NCBI RefSeq assembly: GCF_003182355.1 | Contig: NZ_QGTW01000018.1 | Location: forward strand, 1 to 64,000 | Direction of reading: 5' to 3' | DNA from: Cytobacillus oceanisediminis | GTDB taxonomy: Bacteria; Bacillota; Bacilli; Bacillales; Cytobacillaceae | Length of the DNA stretch: 64,000 bases | In this document: piece by piece, positions 43,514-52,197 of the stretch | Layout of the letters: each line of letters starts with the position of its first letter | Numbering within the stretch: the first letter of the stretch is position 1 | Position numbers and translations under genes: made by a program | Notes under the pieces: generated by a model | The model's database searches: none | Seen by the model: only the letters and a program-made list of their open reading frames with translations | Told to the model about the DNA's origin: nothing

Positions 43514-44220
43514 TTGGAAGCCAGCTGGTCATTTAATTTCTTATGTTCAAATAGACCAAGGACTCCCTGCCTATTGTCTGTTAACAGCATGCTTCCTGAT
43601 CGGAGGAATGCATCAAAAGGGTCTAATAAAAAGCTGAATTGGTATGCTGGCTTATTAACCCAAACCGGTTCGTCAGCTGCTTTGAATGTAGTCTTTTCCG
43701 ATTCTTGCCTGGATTTCTCTGCTTTTTCCAAGATATTTTCAGGTATTTTTTCACCTAGAAATTGTGCGACTTTCATTTGTCCTTTATCTTTTTCAAGCAA
43801 TACCCCTTCATAATGGCTTTCATAGCCTACTGGACCTTCATGGTTTTCCGGAAAATATTCAAATACATAAATCTTATCTTTGTCTGAAACTACCTTGGTA
43901 TCATCCGAATACGTAAAAAACGGAATGTAAAAATGTGCGGCATCCGATCCGTAGATAAAATACTTTCCATTTTCAGAAACAAGATTTTCATCCAGAAATT
44001 GCTTTTTGGGTGTTTTCAAAAAATAAGGTGTAAGCATTCCATTAACTTCTTCCAGACTTCGTTCTTCCTCACTTAACGATACTTGTGCCTGGAACGCTTC
44101 CTGTAAAAATTTGTATACTTCCTCATTGTTTATGAATCCGCTCTCTGCGTTAGGATGGGAAGGAATCACTGCGAACATGGCTGCAAAAGTAAATAAAAAT
44201 CCTAATAAGTGCTTGTACAT
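43510..44220 (-). CDS. exported protein of unknown function (possibly DUF3993)
   Basis: A 236-residue protein with a cleavable signal peptide (residues 1-25, LLGFLFTFAAMFAVIPSHPNA). The mature part is acidic and shows FHFYIP-like aromatic strands near residue 95. I tentatively think of the DUF3993 group but cannot verify it. GGGAG precedes the ATG. Monocistronic. No catalytic motif seen. Confidence 0.65.
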   Translation of the reverse strand: MYKHLLGFLFTFAAMFAVIPSHPNAESGFINNEEVYKFLQEAFQAQVSLSEEERSLEEVNGMLTPYFLKTPKKQFLDENLVSENGKYFIYGSDAAHFYIPFFTYSDDTKVVSDKDKIYVFEYFPENHEGPVGYESHYEGVLLEKDKGQMKVAQFLGEKIPENILEKAEKSRQESEKTTFKAADEPVWVNKPAYQFSFLLDPFDAFLRSGSMLLTDNRQGVLGLFEHKKLNDQLASN

Positions 44221-44437
44221 TCCAATCTCCCTTTCTTTATCGCTCTATATTTACACCCTCAATTTTACCAGCAAATGAATGATCTACCAGCTACTTTCGT
44301 TCCCGAAATTCTCTTATGTTTTGACAGGAAAATTCTTTTCTTGTTTTAAATCTACCCGTATTGACAAAGAATTAACGTTTTATGCGAGAAAGTGCATCTT
44401 TAACTTTTATGTAAATATTGCTAATTATTATTTATAT

Positions 44438-44464
44438 AAAAAAAGACCCTGCCCGGGTCTTTTA
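44438..44464. terminator. terminator of the small membrane protein gene
   Basis: AAAGACCC and GGGTCTTT arms with A and T runs; overlaps the stop codon at 44462. Confidence 0.85.
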
Positions 44465-44701
44465 CCAATTCCATGTAAAAGCAAAATACATAATCAATGC
44501 AAGCACAATGCCAAAGAAAATAGCATAGGTCAGAAAAACAGGATTGCGCAAATAAGCATGCTTCTGTACCTTATCAGGGATTTCCGTATCAATATCTCCC
44601 CTGACAGCTTTTCGTTCTTTTGCAACAAACAGGGTATACACTAAGGAATATACAAGGACCCCTGCTCCAATAAATAAAAGGATCAAAGTAAACATACTCA
44701 T
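44462..44701 (-). CDS. small two-segment membrane protein
   Basis: A 79-residue protein with hydrophobic segments at about 4-25 and 54-77, separated by a charged cytoplasmic loop (AKERKAVRGDIDTEIPDK). GAGGAGAG precedes the ATG. Lies just downstream of ykuI on the same strand and could share its transcript. Family not recognised. Confidence 0.65.
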   Translation of the reverse strand: MSMFTLILLFIGAGVLVYSLVYTLFVAKERKAVRGDIDTEIPDKVQKHAYLRNPVFLTYAIFFGIVLALIMYFAFTWNW

Positions 44702-44786
44702 TTTTTAATCTCTCCTCAAGGAAAGGTTCTACCCATACAATTCCTCAATAAGAGACTGTTTATACTAGTTATTTATCTTTATCCCT

Positions 44787-46001
44787 CTATAATAATCCAT
44801 CATGCTCGTAAAGATAATTGTATGATAAATCCACAAATAAATAGTCATCCGCATTTAGGGGAAATGAAAAAGTCCTTACCGTTTCGCCTGTTTCAATATC
44901 GGTATACAAATCGGAAAGAATGCCTTTTTTGTTTATTCTCATCTTCATGATATTTTCCAGAAAGTATGGGCGCCAGCTCCAATTTTTATGGAGATATTCT
45001 TTCTGGAGAACCCATCCTCCGTCCTTTTTGAAAAAATTTGCAGATTTCTGAAAACCATCTTCATCACAGATATAAAGGCGAAAAGCAGCTCCATCCAAAA
45101 GCTGCGCAAGATGTTCCAGACTTTCTTCATAATTGGTTATCTTACGGTTTTTATTAATAAAGTCATTAAGCTTTTCGTTAAACTCCAGTGTTACCTTGTA
45201 AAGCGATTCAAGCTTTTTCTTTTCATGGGTAATAAACTGATGGCATTCATTTTTGAGTTTTTCTTTTAGCAGGTTTCTTTCGGTAAAATCTTCTGCAGGT
45301 TTTTGTAAATAATAACCCTGATAGTAACGTCCGCCATTTTTCCAGGCATATTGCAGCTGATATGTCATTTCTATATTCTCAAAAAGCAAGCTTGCGCCAA
45401 TTTTTCTTGCGAGCATGGATAATGAATAAAGAATATCGTTAAAATTGTATGCAGAAGCTGTTGAGCGCATAGAAATTAAGTCAACCTTTAATATGTCCGG
45501 AGCCAATTGTCCTATACGGTCAAGGTGGCTGCTTTCATTGCCAAGTTTATCGATTGCTAATTTAATTCCATAAGTCCGGTAATAATTTAAAAGATGATCG
45601 AGATGGTCGATATCCCCTTTGTAATTTCGCTCTGTAATTTCCAGGACAATGCGGCCGAGGCTTATGCCTTTTTTTTCATACTCACGGAGTGTGTTAAGGA
45701 ACTGTTCTCCATCATTATGCATAAGCAGATCTGCATCTCTGTTTACAAACAGCAAAATATCTTTATCGAGATCAAGTGCTTTTTCCAAAGCCTTTTTTAA
45801 GATTTCATAATCAACCTCGAGCCTAAATTCTTCAGGAATGTTTTCATCCTGAAAAAAAGGCCCCAGGCTGACAACTCCCGAAGGTCCCCTATACCGTCCC
45901 AGCACCTCATAACCAATGACACGATGCTCATCCGCACTGAATATTGGCTGGAAATAAGGAAACACATTATCCAAATCTGTAAGAATATCCAATGCATCCA
46001 T
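44787..46001 (-). CDS. ykuI: c-di-GMP-binding EAL domain protein YkuI
   Basis: A 404-residue protein with an N-terminal EAL domain (about 10-240) and a C-terminal PAS-like YkuI_C domain (EKNWSWRPYFLENI-like block is present as HKNWSWRPYFLENI). The signature is EVLGR instead of EALLR, as in B. subtilis YkuI, which binds c-di-GMP but shows no clear phosphodiesterase activity. The second ATG was chosen, nine bases after GGGAGG. It probably acts as a c-di-GMP receptor. Confidence 0.92.
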   Translation of the reverse strand: MDALDILTDLDNVFPYFQPIFSADEHRVIGYEVLGRYRGPSGVVSLGPFFQDENIPEEFRLEVDYEILKKALEKALDLDKDILLFVNRDADLLMHNDGEQFLNTLREYEKKGISLGRIVLEITERNYKGDIDHLDHLLNYYRTYGIKLAIDKLGNESSHLDRIGQLAPDILKVDLISMRSTASAYNFNDILYSLSMLARKIGASLLFENIEMTYQLQYAWKNGGRYYQGYYLQKPAEDFTERNLLKEKLKNECHQFITHEKKKLESLYKVTLEFNEKLNDFINKNRKITNYEESLEHLAQLLDGAAFRLYICDEDGFQKSANFFKKDGGWVLQKEYLHKNWSWRPYFLENIMKMRINKKGILSDLYTDIETGETVRTFSFPLNADDYLFVDLSYNYLYEHDGLL

Positions 46002-46183
46002 GTCCATTAGCCTCCCTATGTATATTAATGAATTATTATACCATATTCTCTTTCATCATTTACTATTCAAAATACAGGTTCCACAAATTGATAAATCCGC
46101 TTGGTTTTCCATAAGCTTAACCTTATACTAGGGCCCTCCTCTTCACAAGCTAAAACCAGGACATCAATGAAAGAGGGTATTTC

Positions 46184-46978
46184 ATGAGGAATTTCCTAAT
46201 TGTTTTCCTTCTTATTCCTTTGCTTGGATGCGGTCATTCCGAACCTGTGAGTCCAAAAGGGCAAGAGGCCAATATGTCCTCAAGTGAAGTGGACAGCCAA
46301 ACCCGGACAAAGGCAAAGGAAGAACAGCCGCAAACGCAAAAATTCACAGCCCTAAACACAAATACGGCTGTAAAAGAGAAAAAACGCGCTGTAATGCTTG
46401 ATGTTCCATTGATCAGCCAAAATCCGGAGTTAAAATACGGATGTGAAGTTACAAGTTTGACGATGGTTCTGCAATATGCAGGTGTGAAATTGGGGAAAAT
46501 GGATTTGTACAATAGCGTAAAAAAAGAAAATGATCCGCTTATCCGGTATAAAAATGATATTGTAAAATGGGGAAACCCTGCAGAAGGATTTGTAGGTGAT
46601 ATGACTGGAAAACATGCAGGGTATGCTGTATTCGATAAACCCATTGTGGAATTGGTAAATAAATTCCTGCCGGGAAGAGCCGTTAATTTAACCGGCCAGG
46701 ACTTTGAATCAGTCTTAAACCACGCTTCCAAAGGGCTTCCTGTTGTGGTCTGGACTACAGGTGATTACAGGCTTCCAGACCGCTGGGAATCATGGACCCA
46801 CGGCAGCCAAACCATTAAAACACCTTTAGACCTGCATGCTGTAGTACTAGTTGGCTACGATGACAACTATGTTTATTTAAATGACCCGCTTTCCGGCAAG
46901 AAACAGGTAAAGGTTTCAAAAGAACGCTTTATTTCTTCATGGAAAGCTTTACAATCAAGAGCTGTCAGCTACCAATAG
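46184..46978 (+). CDS. C39-like peptidase lipoprotein
   Basis: A 264-residue lipoprotein: signal FLIVFLLIPLLGCG (lipobox LLGC), a Ser/Thr/Lys-rich linker to about residue 65, and a papain-like C39_2 domain with Cys in YGCEVTSLTM near residue 86, His in DLHAVVLVGYDD near 223 and Asp in LNDPLSG. It is similar in layout to YvpB-type proteins. Peptidase activity is inferred. It is divergent from ykuI, in the place of ykuG/ykuH. Confidence 0.88.
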   Translation: MRNFLIVFLLIPLLGCGHSEPVSPKGQEANMSSSEVDSQTRTKAKEEQPQTQKFTALNTNTAVKEKKRAVMLDVPLISQNPELKYGCEVTSLTMVLQYAGVKLGKMDLYNSVKKENDPLIRYKNDIVKWGNPAEGFVGDMTGKHAGYAVFDKPIVELVNKFLPGRAVNLTGQDFESVLNHASKGLPVVVWTTGDYRLPDRWESWTHGSQTIKTPLDLHAVVLVGYDDNYVYLNDPLSGKKQVKVSKERFISSWKALQSRAVSYQ

Positions 46979-46986
46979 ATGATGTT

Positions 46987-47014
46987 TAACCGGCTGATTA
47001 AATCAGCCGGTTTT
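46987..47014. terminator. bidirectional terminator between C39 and fadH genes
   Basis: AACCGGCTGA and TCAGCCGGTT arms with a four- to five-base loop, T-rich flank. Confidence 0.85.
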
Positions 47015-47024
47015 ATGCATGACC

Positions 47025-47789
47025 TTAAAATGGGTTTTGATTAAGCCACTGGCCTCCATCCATGGCAATGCACTCCCCGTTAATATACCCGGCATTTTCT
47101 GAAAACAGGAAGAAAGCCAATTCAGCAATTTCTTCAGGCTTGCCTAGCCTGCCGAGAGGGACACTTTGAAGCGTTCTCTTGGCAGCTTCTTCTGATTCCC
47201 AAAGCCTGTCTGCCCCGCCAGTTCTTTCTATTGGGCCAGGGGCAATAGCGTTGACCCTTATTCCGTGCCTTCTGCCCCATTCAACAGCCAGCGTTCTTGT
47301 CATGGATAGTACTCCCGCCTTGGCGGCTGCCGAGTGGATTACACCTGCACCGGCATCCCATGCATATGTAGCCACCATATTGATGATACTCCCTTTTATG
47401 CCTTTTTCAATCCAGTATTTACCGACTTCACTAGAACAATAAAAGGTTCCGTTCAGGACAATATTAATTACAGAATTCCAGCCATTGGCGCTTAATTGCT
47501 CTGCCGGACAGATAAAATTGCCTGCTGCATTATTGACAAGGAAGTCTACCTGTCCGAAGGCATTCAGCGTTTCGTTGAGCATATGTTTTACATGTTCAAT
47601 TTCACGCACATCCATTTGAACCGTCAGAACTTTTCCAGGGGAAGCTTCAATTTCTGTTTTCGCCGCTTCCAGCCGTTCTGGATTTCGGCCGGTTATAACC
47701 ACATTAGCCCCTGCTTCCGCAAACCTTTTAGCCATATATTTCCCCATTCCGCTTGAACCGCCTGTCACAATAACTGTTTTATTCTTCAA
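47025..47789 (-). CDS. fadH: 2,4-dienoyl-CoA reductase (SDR family)
   Basis: A 254-residue short-chain dehydrogenase/reductase; YkuF/FadH in B. subtilis. NADP site GGSSGMGKYMAKRF at residue 10, NNAAGN near 87, and HSAAAKAG in place of the usual YxxxK, as expected for dienoyl-CoA reductases. It removes double bonds during unsaturated fatty-acid oxidation. The start is TTG seven bases behind GGGAGGG. A TGAATGA-TCATTCA palindrome lies 21 bases upstream. Confidence 0.9.
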   Translation of the reverse strand: MKNKTVIVTGGSSGMGKYMAKRFAEAGANVVITGRNPERLEAAKTEIEASPGKVLTVQMDVREIEHVKHMLNETLNAFGQVDFLVNNAAGNFICPAEQLSANGWNSVINIVLNGTFYCSSEVGKYWIEKGIKGSIINMVATYAWDAGAGVIHSAAAKAGVLSMTRTLAVEWGRRHGIRVNAIAPGPIERTGGADRLWESEEAAKRTLQSVPLGRLGKPEEIAELAFFLFSENAGYINGECIAMDGGQWLNQNPF

Positions 47790-47809
47790 AACTATTCCCT
47801 CCCAAAAAC

Positions 47810-47823
47810 TGAATGATCATTCA
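47810..47823. promoter_or_regulatory. FadR-like half-site palindrome upstream of fadH
   Basis: TGAATGA directly joined to TCATTCA. The FadR box of Bacillus has the same half-sites separated by four bases, so this is a compressed variant or another TetR-type operator. Confidence 0.45.
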
Positions 47824-48049
47824 TTTCCTATTTTACCACTAAATATGGAATTTTCGAACTATTTATTTTTTAAAATTTTCCCAAGCTGCAACAGGAAAAA
47901 GAAGTCAATAAAGAAAAGAGTTATTCCTTCTTTTTAATAGCATAGTTTGATAGTATTAGAAGGTACGGCTAAAAGAGTGCCAAGCCGGGCAAATGCCTTT
48001 AAGTTTGGTATTCCGGAGCAAAATTTGAAAAGATAGGTTGGTAAAATAA

Positions 48050-48925
48050 ATGCCGAAAAAAGTGTCCAGAAGATCCTTTTTAAAAAAAACGCTCGGTTTT
48101 GCTGCTGCCGCTTTCGGTTTAAGTGCGGGAGGCTACTATTATGCACGCGATATAGAGCCCCGGCTTTTGGATATCACAAACCATAAAATTTCTAATAATG
48201 CAATTCCGCAAGCATTCGACAATCTTAAAATAGTCCAATTCAGCGATACACATCTCGGTTTCCATTATGATTTGGATCAGCTGGAAGAATTAATTGAAAA
48301 GATAAATAAAATTAAGGCAGATATTATCTTTTTCACTGGTGACTTAATGGATGAGCCCAATAAGTATTCAGAGGCTAATCAAATACCTCCTCTTCTGCAA
48401 AAAATCGAAGCACCTATGGGTAAATTTGCCATTTACGGAAACCATGATCATGGCGGTTATGGATCTGACATCTATAAATCTATTATGGAGGAAGCAGGTT
48501 TTATCCTCTTACTTAATGAAAATCGTAAAATTGAGGTTTCTGGAAGCAGCATCCATGTTATCGGAATTGATGATGCCATGCTGGGAAGGCCGGATATTAA
48601 GCTTGCTGCAGAAAACATTGCGGAACCTTCCTATAAAATTTTATTGTCACACGCACCTGATTTGGCTGATGGAGCCTCTTCCTTTGGCATTCAGCTACAG
48701 TTAAGCGGCCACAGCCATGGCGGACAAATAAAAATACCTTTTTTCGGTGCACTGGTTAAGCCGCCATATGCAGAAAGATATCATGAAGGCTTTTACGAGA
48801 TCGGCAGCCAGGAGCCCCTAACCCTCTATGTTAACAGGGGATTAGGCACAACCCGCCTGCCCTTCCGATTTTTATCCCGTCCTGAAATGACGGTATTCAC
48901 ATTACACTCCGATAATGGGAACTAA
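48050..48925 (+). CDS. ykuE: Tat-exported metallophosphoesterase YkuE
   Basis: A 291-residue calcineurin-like phosphoesterase with a twin-arginine signal (KKVSRRSFLKKTLGFAAAA). Metal motifs FSDTHLG, GDLMD, GNHDHGG and SGHSHGG are intact. B. subtilis YkuE is exported by the TatAy-TatCy system and binds the cell wall. The ATG follows a weak AGGTTGG. Divergent from fadH and followed by ykuD. Confidence 0.93.
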   Translation: MPKKVSRRSFLKKTLGFAAAAFGLSAGGYYYARDIEPRLLDITNHKISNNAIPQAFDNLKIVQFSDTHLGFHYDLDQLEELIEKINKIKADIIFFTGDLMDEPNKYSEANQIPPLLQKIEAPMGKFAIYGNHDHGGYGSDIYKSIMEEAGFILLLNENRKIEVSGSSIHVIGIDDAMLGRPDIKLAAENIAEPSYKILLSHAPDLADGASSFGIQLQLSGHSHGGQIKIPFFGALVKPPYAERYHEGFYEIGSQEPLTLYVNRGLGTTRLPFRFLSRPEMTVFTLHSDNGN

Positions 48926-49051
48926 AGAAAGAAAGCAGCTATTTGGCGGGCTTTCTTTTTTCATGGGCTGCCTTCTTTCCTTACCATACTTTTTACAAGT
49001 TCCAAGATCAACTTTGTGGGCATATATTTGATTAGACCTTTAAAGAAGGGA

Positions 49052-49558
49052 ATGATTTTTATTTATCATATTGTAAAGCAAGGTGAGACTCTGGCGATAA
49101 TCGCGAGAAACTACCGCCGCTCTCTCAGGCAGCTGTTTGCAGCCAATCCTTCCATCACAAATCCCAATCTAATCTATCCCGGGCAGCAAATATTAATCCC
49201 AGGCCTTCCAAACCCGAATACAATTCCATACACCATCGTCGTTTCACGTGGAAGAAGAAATTTAACTCTTTTAAAAAACGGTGCTGTTCAAAAGGTGTAT
49301 CCAATCGCTGTAGGCAAAATGCTTACCCAAACGCCAATCGGTGAATTTGTTATTGTAAACCGAGAGCCTAACCCCGGCGGCCCTTTTGGTGTGATGTGGC
49401 TATCCTTATCAAAATCCGGATACGGGATCCACGGGACAAATAATCCTGCATCAATTGGCCAATATGTTTCCAAAGGCTGTATTCGAATGTATAACGAAAA
49501 TGTATTGGAATTAGCCCGGATTGTTCCCAATGGCACCAGGGTGCTCATACAGCCGTAA
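49052..49558 (+). CDS. ykuD: L,D-transpeptidase YkuD
   Basis: A 168-residue spore-wall / peptidoglycan cross-linking enzyme: LysM domain (residues 4-50, VKQGETLAIIARNY) and YkuD catalytic domain with HGTNNPASIG and VSKGCIRM (catalytic Cys) near residue 140. No classical signal peptide is visible, as in B. subtilis YkuD. The start is uncertain: GAAGGG lies too close to the chosen ATG; an ATT five codons on would fit the spacing, and a GTG 12 codons upstream has no site. Confidence 0.93.
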   Translation: MIFIYHIVKQGETLAIIARNYRRSLRQLFAANPSITNPNLIYPGQQILIPGLPNPNTIPYTIVVSRGRRNLTLLKNGAVQKVYPIAVGKMLTQTPIGEFVIVNREPNPGGPFGVMWLSLSKSGYGIHGTNNPASIGQYVSKGCIRMYNENVLELARIVPNGTRVLIQP

Positions 49559-49588
49559 AGAATTTTCTTTTTAATAAATCCCCTTTAT

Positions 49589-49619
49589 AAGCTTTCGTCG
49601 AAAAGGCGAGAGCTTTTTA
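49589..49619 (+). terminator. terminator of ykuD
   Basis: AAGCTTTCG and CGAGAGCTTTTT arms. Confidence 0.75.
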
Positions 49620-49628
49620 ATATTTTGG

Positions 49629-49680
49629 TTGATATTACCTCAAATTTCACATATCATAATGATATATCAATCTGATATAT
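49629..49680 (+). promoter_or_regulatory. padR promoter with two overlapping palindromes
   Basis: TTGATA (49629-49634), 17 bases, TATCAT (49652-49657). ATATCAT-A-ATGATAT (49651-49665) covers the -10 box, and ATATATCA-ATC-TGATATAT (49662-49680) follows it. Good candidate for autorepression by the PadR protein. Confidence 0.7.
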
Positions 49681-49709
49681 AGAACTAACACATGGAAGGG
49701 AGAATCTTT

Positions 49710-50318
49710 TTGTCTGTCGAGCACACATTACTAGCTGTTCTCAGCTTTTGGCCCAGCACCGGCTATAACATTAAATCTGAATTTGAGCATAAAGCGGCAG
49801 GTCTTTATTGGGGAATGAGCTATGGAAGCATCTATCCGAAATTAAAAAAACTTGAGGATGAAGGATTTATTTATACGGTCGAACAGGAGGATGAAGGCCG
49901 GAAGAAAAAATTGTATGAACTTACCTCTAAAGGCTGGGAAGAATTTGAAAACTGGCTAAAAGCTCCTCCTTCCTATCCAGTCATTAAAGATGAATTGCTA
50001 ATGAAGATGTCCACCTGGCATGAGGATATGGATTATGATATTTTAATTAGCCATTTAACAAAAAGAAAGGAAGAAACAGAAGATATTCTCAGGTTTGTAA
50101 AAGAGTGGCCACAAATTGGATATTCTTATATCAGCAAGCTTGGCACTTTGTCAATTCGCTTTGCTGAAATGAGATTGGAAACTGAATTGAAATGGATTGC
50201 AGAATCAATAGAGGCATTGAAAAAAGATGACCTTCCCGATGGCCAGGACCCCCATGGAAATACGGAAAAACTGCTTGAACGGCGGAGAAAGGCAATTGGC
50301 GAAAAAAAGGAGAAATGA
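49710..50318 (+). CDS. PadR family transcriptional regulator
   Basis: A 202-residue PadR regulator with an N-terminal winged helix (VEHTLLAVLSFWPSTGYNIK, WGMSYGSIYPKLKKLEDEG) and a C-terminal helical Vir domain. The TTG at 49710 was chosen, seven bases after GGGAG; ATG 18 bases earlier has no site. It is three bases from the MFS gene and probably represses the pair in response to a substrate of the pump. B. subtilis has only the MFS gene ykuC here. Confidence 0.88.
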   Translation: MSVEHTLLAVLSFWPSTGYNIKSEFEHKAAGLYWGMSYGSIYPKLKKLEDEGFIYTVEQEDEGRKKKLYELTSKGWEEFENWLKAPPSYPVIKDELLMKMSTWHEDMDYDILISHLTKRKEETEDILRFVKEWPQIGYSYISKLGTLSIRFAEMRLETELKWIAESIEALKKDDLPDGQDPHGNTEKLLERRRKAIGEKKEK

Positions 50319-50321
50319 TCA

Positions 50322-51596
50322 ATGAAAGCAGGCATTTTTAAACCTTTAAAATTGAAGCCCTTCCGCTCGCTATTTGGCGCCCAGCTTTTTTCCGACCTTG
50401 GAAACTGGCTGGATTTTATTGCCCTCCAGGTTATTGTTGCCTACCATTGGGGCCTGGATGAAACCGCTATTGCTTCAGTCATCATTGTTCTGGGACTGCC
50501 CTGGGTAATAGTTGGTCCCTTCGCTAGTGTATTCGTCGATCGATTACCAAAAAAAGCTGTCATGATTGTTTGCCTGCTTTTAAGAGTTTTATTTGTGGCA
50601 GGTTTATTTTTCGCTCCAAACCTTTATATCTTGCTATTGTTTGTATTTTTAAAAGGTACCGTGTCTGCCCTATATGACCCTGCCAGACAAAGTGCCATCA
50701 GGATGATTGTTCCTGATAGCCTGCTTCCGGAGGCGGTCACTCTTAGCCAGCTTTCCGTTAACACGATGAAAATCGCTGGTCCTGCTTTAGGTGGCGTGAT
50801 CATAGCCCTTTTTGGCCCGAAAAGCCCCTTCTTATTTGAAGCAGCCGGGTTTTTAATAGCTGTCATCTTTTTATTGTTTCTCCCTAATTTAACGGATCTT
50901 GAGAAATCGGAGGAAATTGAACCTGCAGGCAATCCGGAAAAACGAAATTACTGGTTTGATTTTTCAGAAGGCATTAAACATATCGCACATACTCCGCTGT
51001 TAAAAATATCGATCATTTTATCTTCCGCCGCATTTTTTATTATCTTTCTATATGACGGGCTTCTCATATTTATCGCCCAGCATCTCGGATTCAGCGAAGG
51101 CAATTTTGGGCTGCTCATAAGTGCGGTGGGATTCGGAAGTGTTGTAGGCTCCCTCTTATTGGGGCAATGGACAAAATGGAACCGAAAACCGATTCATCTG
51201 ATGGCTTCATCAGCGGTCTTTAGCGGCACTTTAATTTTATCTGTTGGATTGGGAGGGCTGGGTTTTCTTGATTTACCGCCATTCGTTTGGATAATAGGTG
51301 CATGTCTGCTTGGCTTGCTAGGAGCGGGTGAATCTGTTCCATATGGCTATGTTCTGCAGTCTGAAACTCCCAAGAACATGATGGGAAGAGTATCGGCAGC
51401 CGCCATGTCCTTGCAGACTTTTTCCATGCTTATGGCTCCTGCAGCAGGAGCGCTGCTTGCTAAATGGCTGGGCGTCCCTTCCGTTATGATTGGAGCGGGA
51501 ATGGCAACTATTTTATTGGGGTCATTTATGCTTCTGGCCATTATAAGAGGAGGAGCTCTCAGCCACCCAGCCAAAGAAAAACACATTCGGGCGTGA
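50322..51596 (+). CDS. ykuC: MFS transporter (YkuC-like)
   Basis: A 424-residue major-facilitator protein of the MFS_3 / macrolide-exporter-like group with 12 segments (LFGAQLFSDLGNWLDFIAL at the start; ALYDPARQSAIRMIVP near residue 113). The ATG begins three bases after the padR stop codon. It probably exports a toxic compound. Symbol by position between ykuD and ykyB; orthology not proven. Confidence 0.82.
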   Translation: MKAGIFKPLKLKPFRSLFGAQLFSDLGNWLDFIALQVIVAYHWGLDETAIASVIIVLGLPWVIVGPFASVFVDRLPKKAVMIVCLLLRVLFVAGLFFAPNLYILLLFVFLKGTVSALYDPARQSAIRMIVPDSLLPEAVTLSQLSVNTMKIAGPALGGVIIALFGPKSPFLFEAAGFLIAVIFLLFLPNLTDLEKSEEIEPAGNPEKRNYWFDFSEGIKHIAHTPLLKISIILSSAAFFIIFLYDGLLIFIAQHLGFSEGNFGLLISAVGFGSVVGSLLLGQWTKWNRKPIHLMASSAVFSGTLILSVGLGGLGFLDLPPFVWIIGACLLGLLGAGESVPYGYVLQSETPKNMMGRVSAAAMSLQTFSMLMAPAAGALLAKWLGVPSVMIGAGMATILLGSFMLLAIIRGGALSHPAKEKHIRA

Positions 51597-51629
51597 AACC
51601 CTTCCAAACAACTTGTATGGATACGCATG

Positions 51630-51672
51630 TTGGTTTTATTGAATAAAAGGGGTATAATAAGGCTATACCCCT
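51630..51672 (+). promoter_or_regulatory. ykyB promoter overlapping a hairpin
   Basis: TTGGTT (51630-51635), 17 bases, TATAAT (51653-51658). The -10 box lies inside the inverted repeat AAAGGGGTATA / TATACCCCTTT (51647-51672), which might also end the MFS transcript. Confidence 0.6.
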
Positions 51673-51697
51673 TTAAAATATGAAAGGAGCCATAAAA

Positions 51698-52165
51698 TTG
51701 AATTCGGAAAAGAAACAAAATCCCCATCTGCATCCAACGGTTGAAAACCTCTCACAAGCCATCTTCACCGTTAACCGCCATGCAAAAACAGCACCAGACC
51801 CTAAGTTTTTATATAAGCTCAAGCATGATGCGCTTCAAAAACTTATTAAAGAAGGAAAAGCCAGCAAGGTAGGCCTTCACTATTCAGGCAATCCAAAAAA
51901 CAGCCAGCAGCAGTCAGATGTCTTAGTGAAATGCGGAAATTATTCTTTTCACCTGCCGCCTTCCAAGGAAGACTTCTCGCACCTTCCACACCTTGGAAAA
52001 CTAGATTCCTATGTAAGAAATCCTAAAGCTTCTCTATCTCTAAACACTGCGAAAAAACTGCTCATGACTTATACAGGCTTAAAAGAATATAACAGCACAC
52101 CGCACCAGAAGAAACCGCGCTATGAAAAGCCAGTATTCAAGAAGCTTGGCGAAAGTTATTTTTAA
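51698..52165 (+). CDS. ykyB: YkyB family protein
   Basis: A 155-residue basic soluble protein; VENLSQAIFTVNRHAKTAPDP near residue 14 and LGKLDSYVRNPKA near 102 mark the YkyB family. The TTG at 51698 is eight bases after AAAGGAG, whereas the ATG 18 bases earlier overlaps that site. Length equals that of B. subtilis YkyB. Function unknown. Confidence 0.88.
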   Translation: MNSEKKQNPHLHPTVENLSQAIFTVNRHAKTAPDPKFLYKLKHDALQKLIKEGKASKVGLHYSGNPKNSQQQSDVLVKCGNYSFHLPPSKEDFSHLPHLGKLDSYVRNPKASLSLNTAKKLLMTYTGLKEYNSTPHQKKPRYEKPVFKKLGESYF

Positions 52166-52169
52166 GAGC

Positions 52170-52197
52170 AAAAAAGCTGGGGAAACCCAGCTTTTTA
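52170..52197. terminator. bidirectional terminator between ykyB and cheV
   Basis: AAAAAAGCTGGG and CCCAGCTTTTT with a GAAA loop; overlaps the cheV stop codon. Confidence 0.93.

Noticed and set aside
44279..44644. 121-codon plus-strand frame
   Set aside because: Mostly antisense to the small membrane protein gene, without ribosome binding site.
48000..48049. Riboswitch before ykuE
   Set aside because: Some GC-rich words were noticed, but no known riboswitch core or consistent folding could be found.
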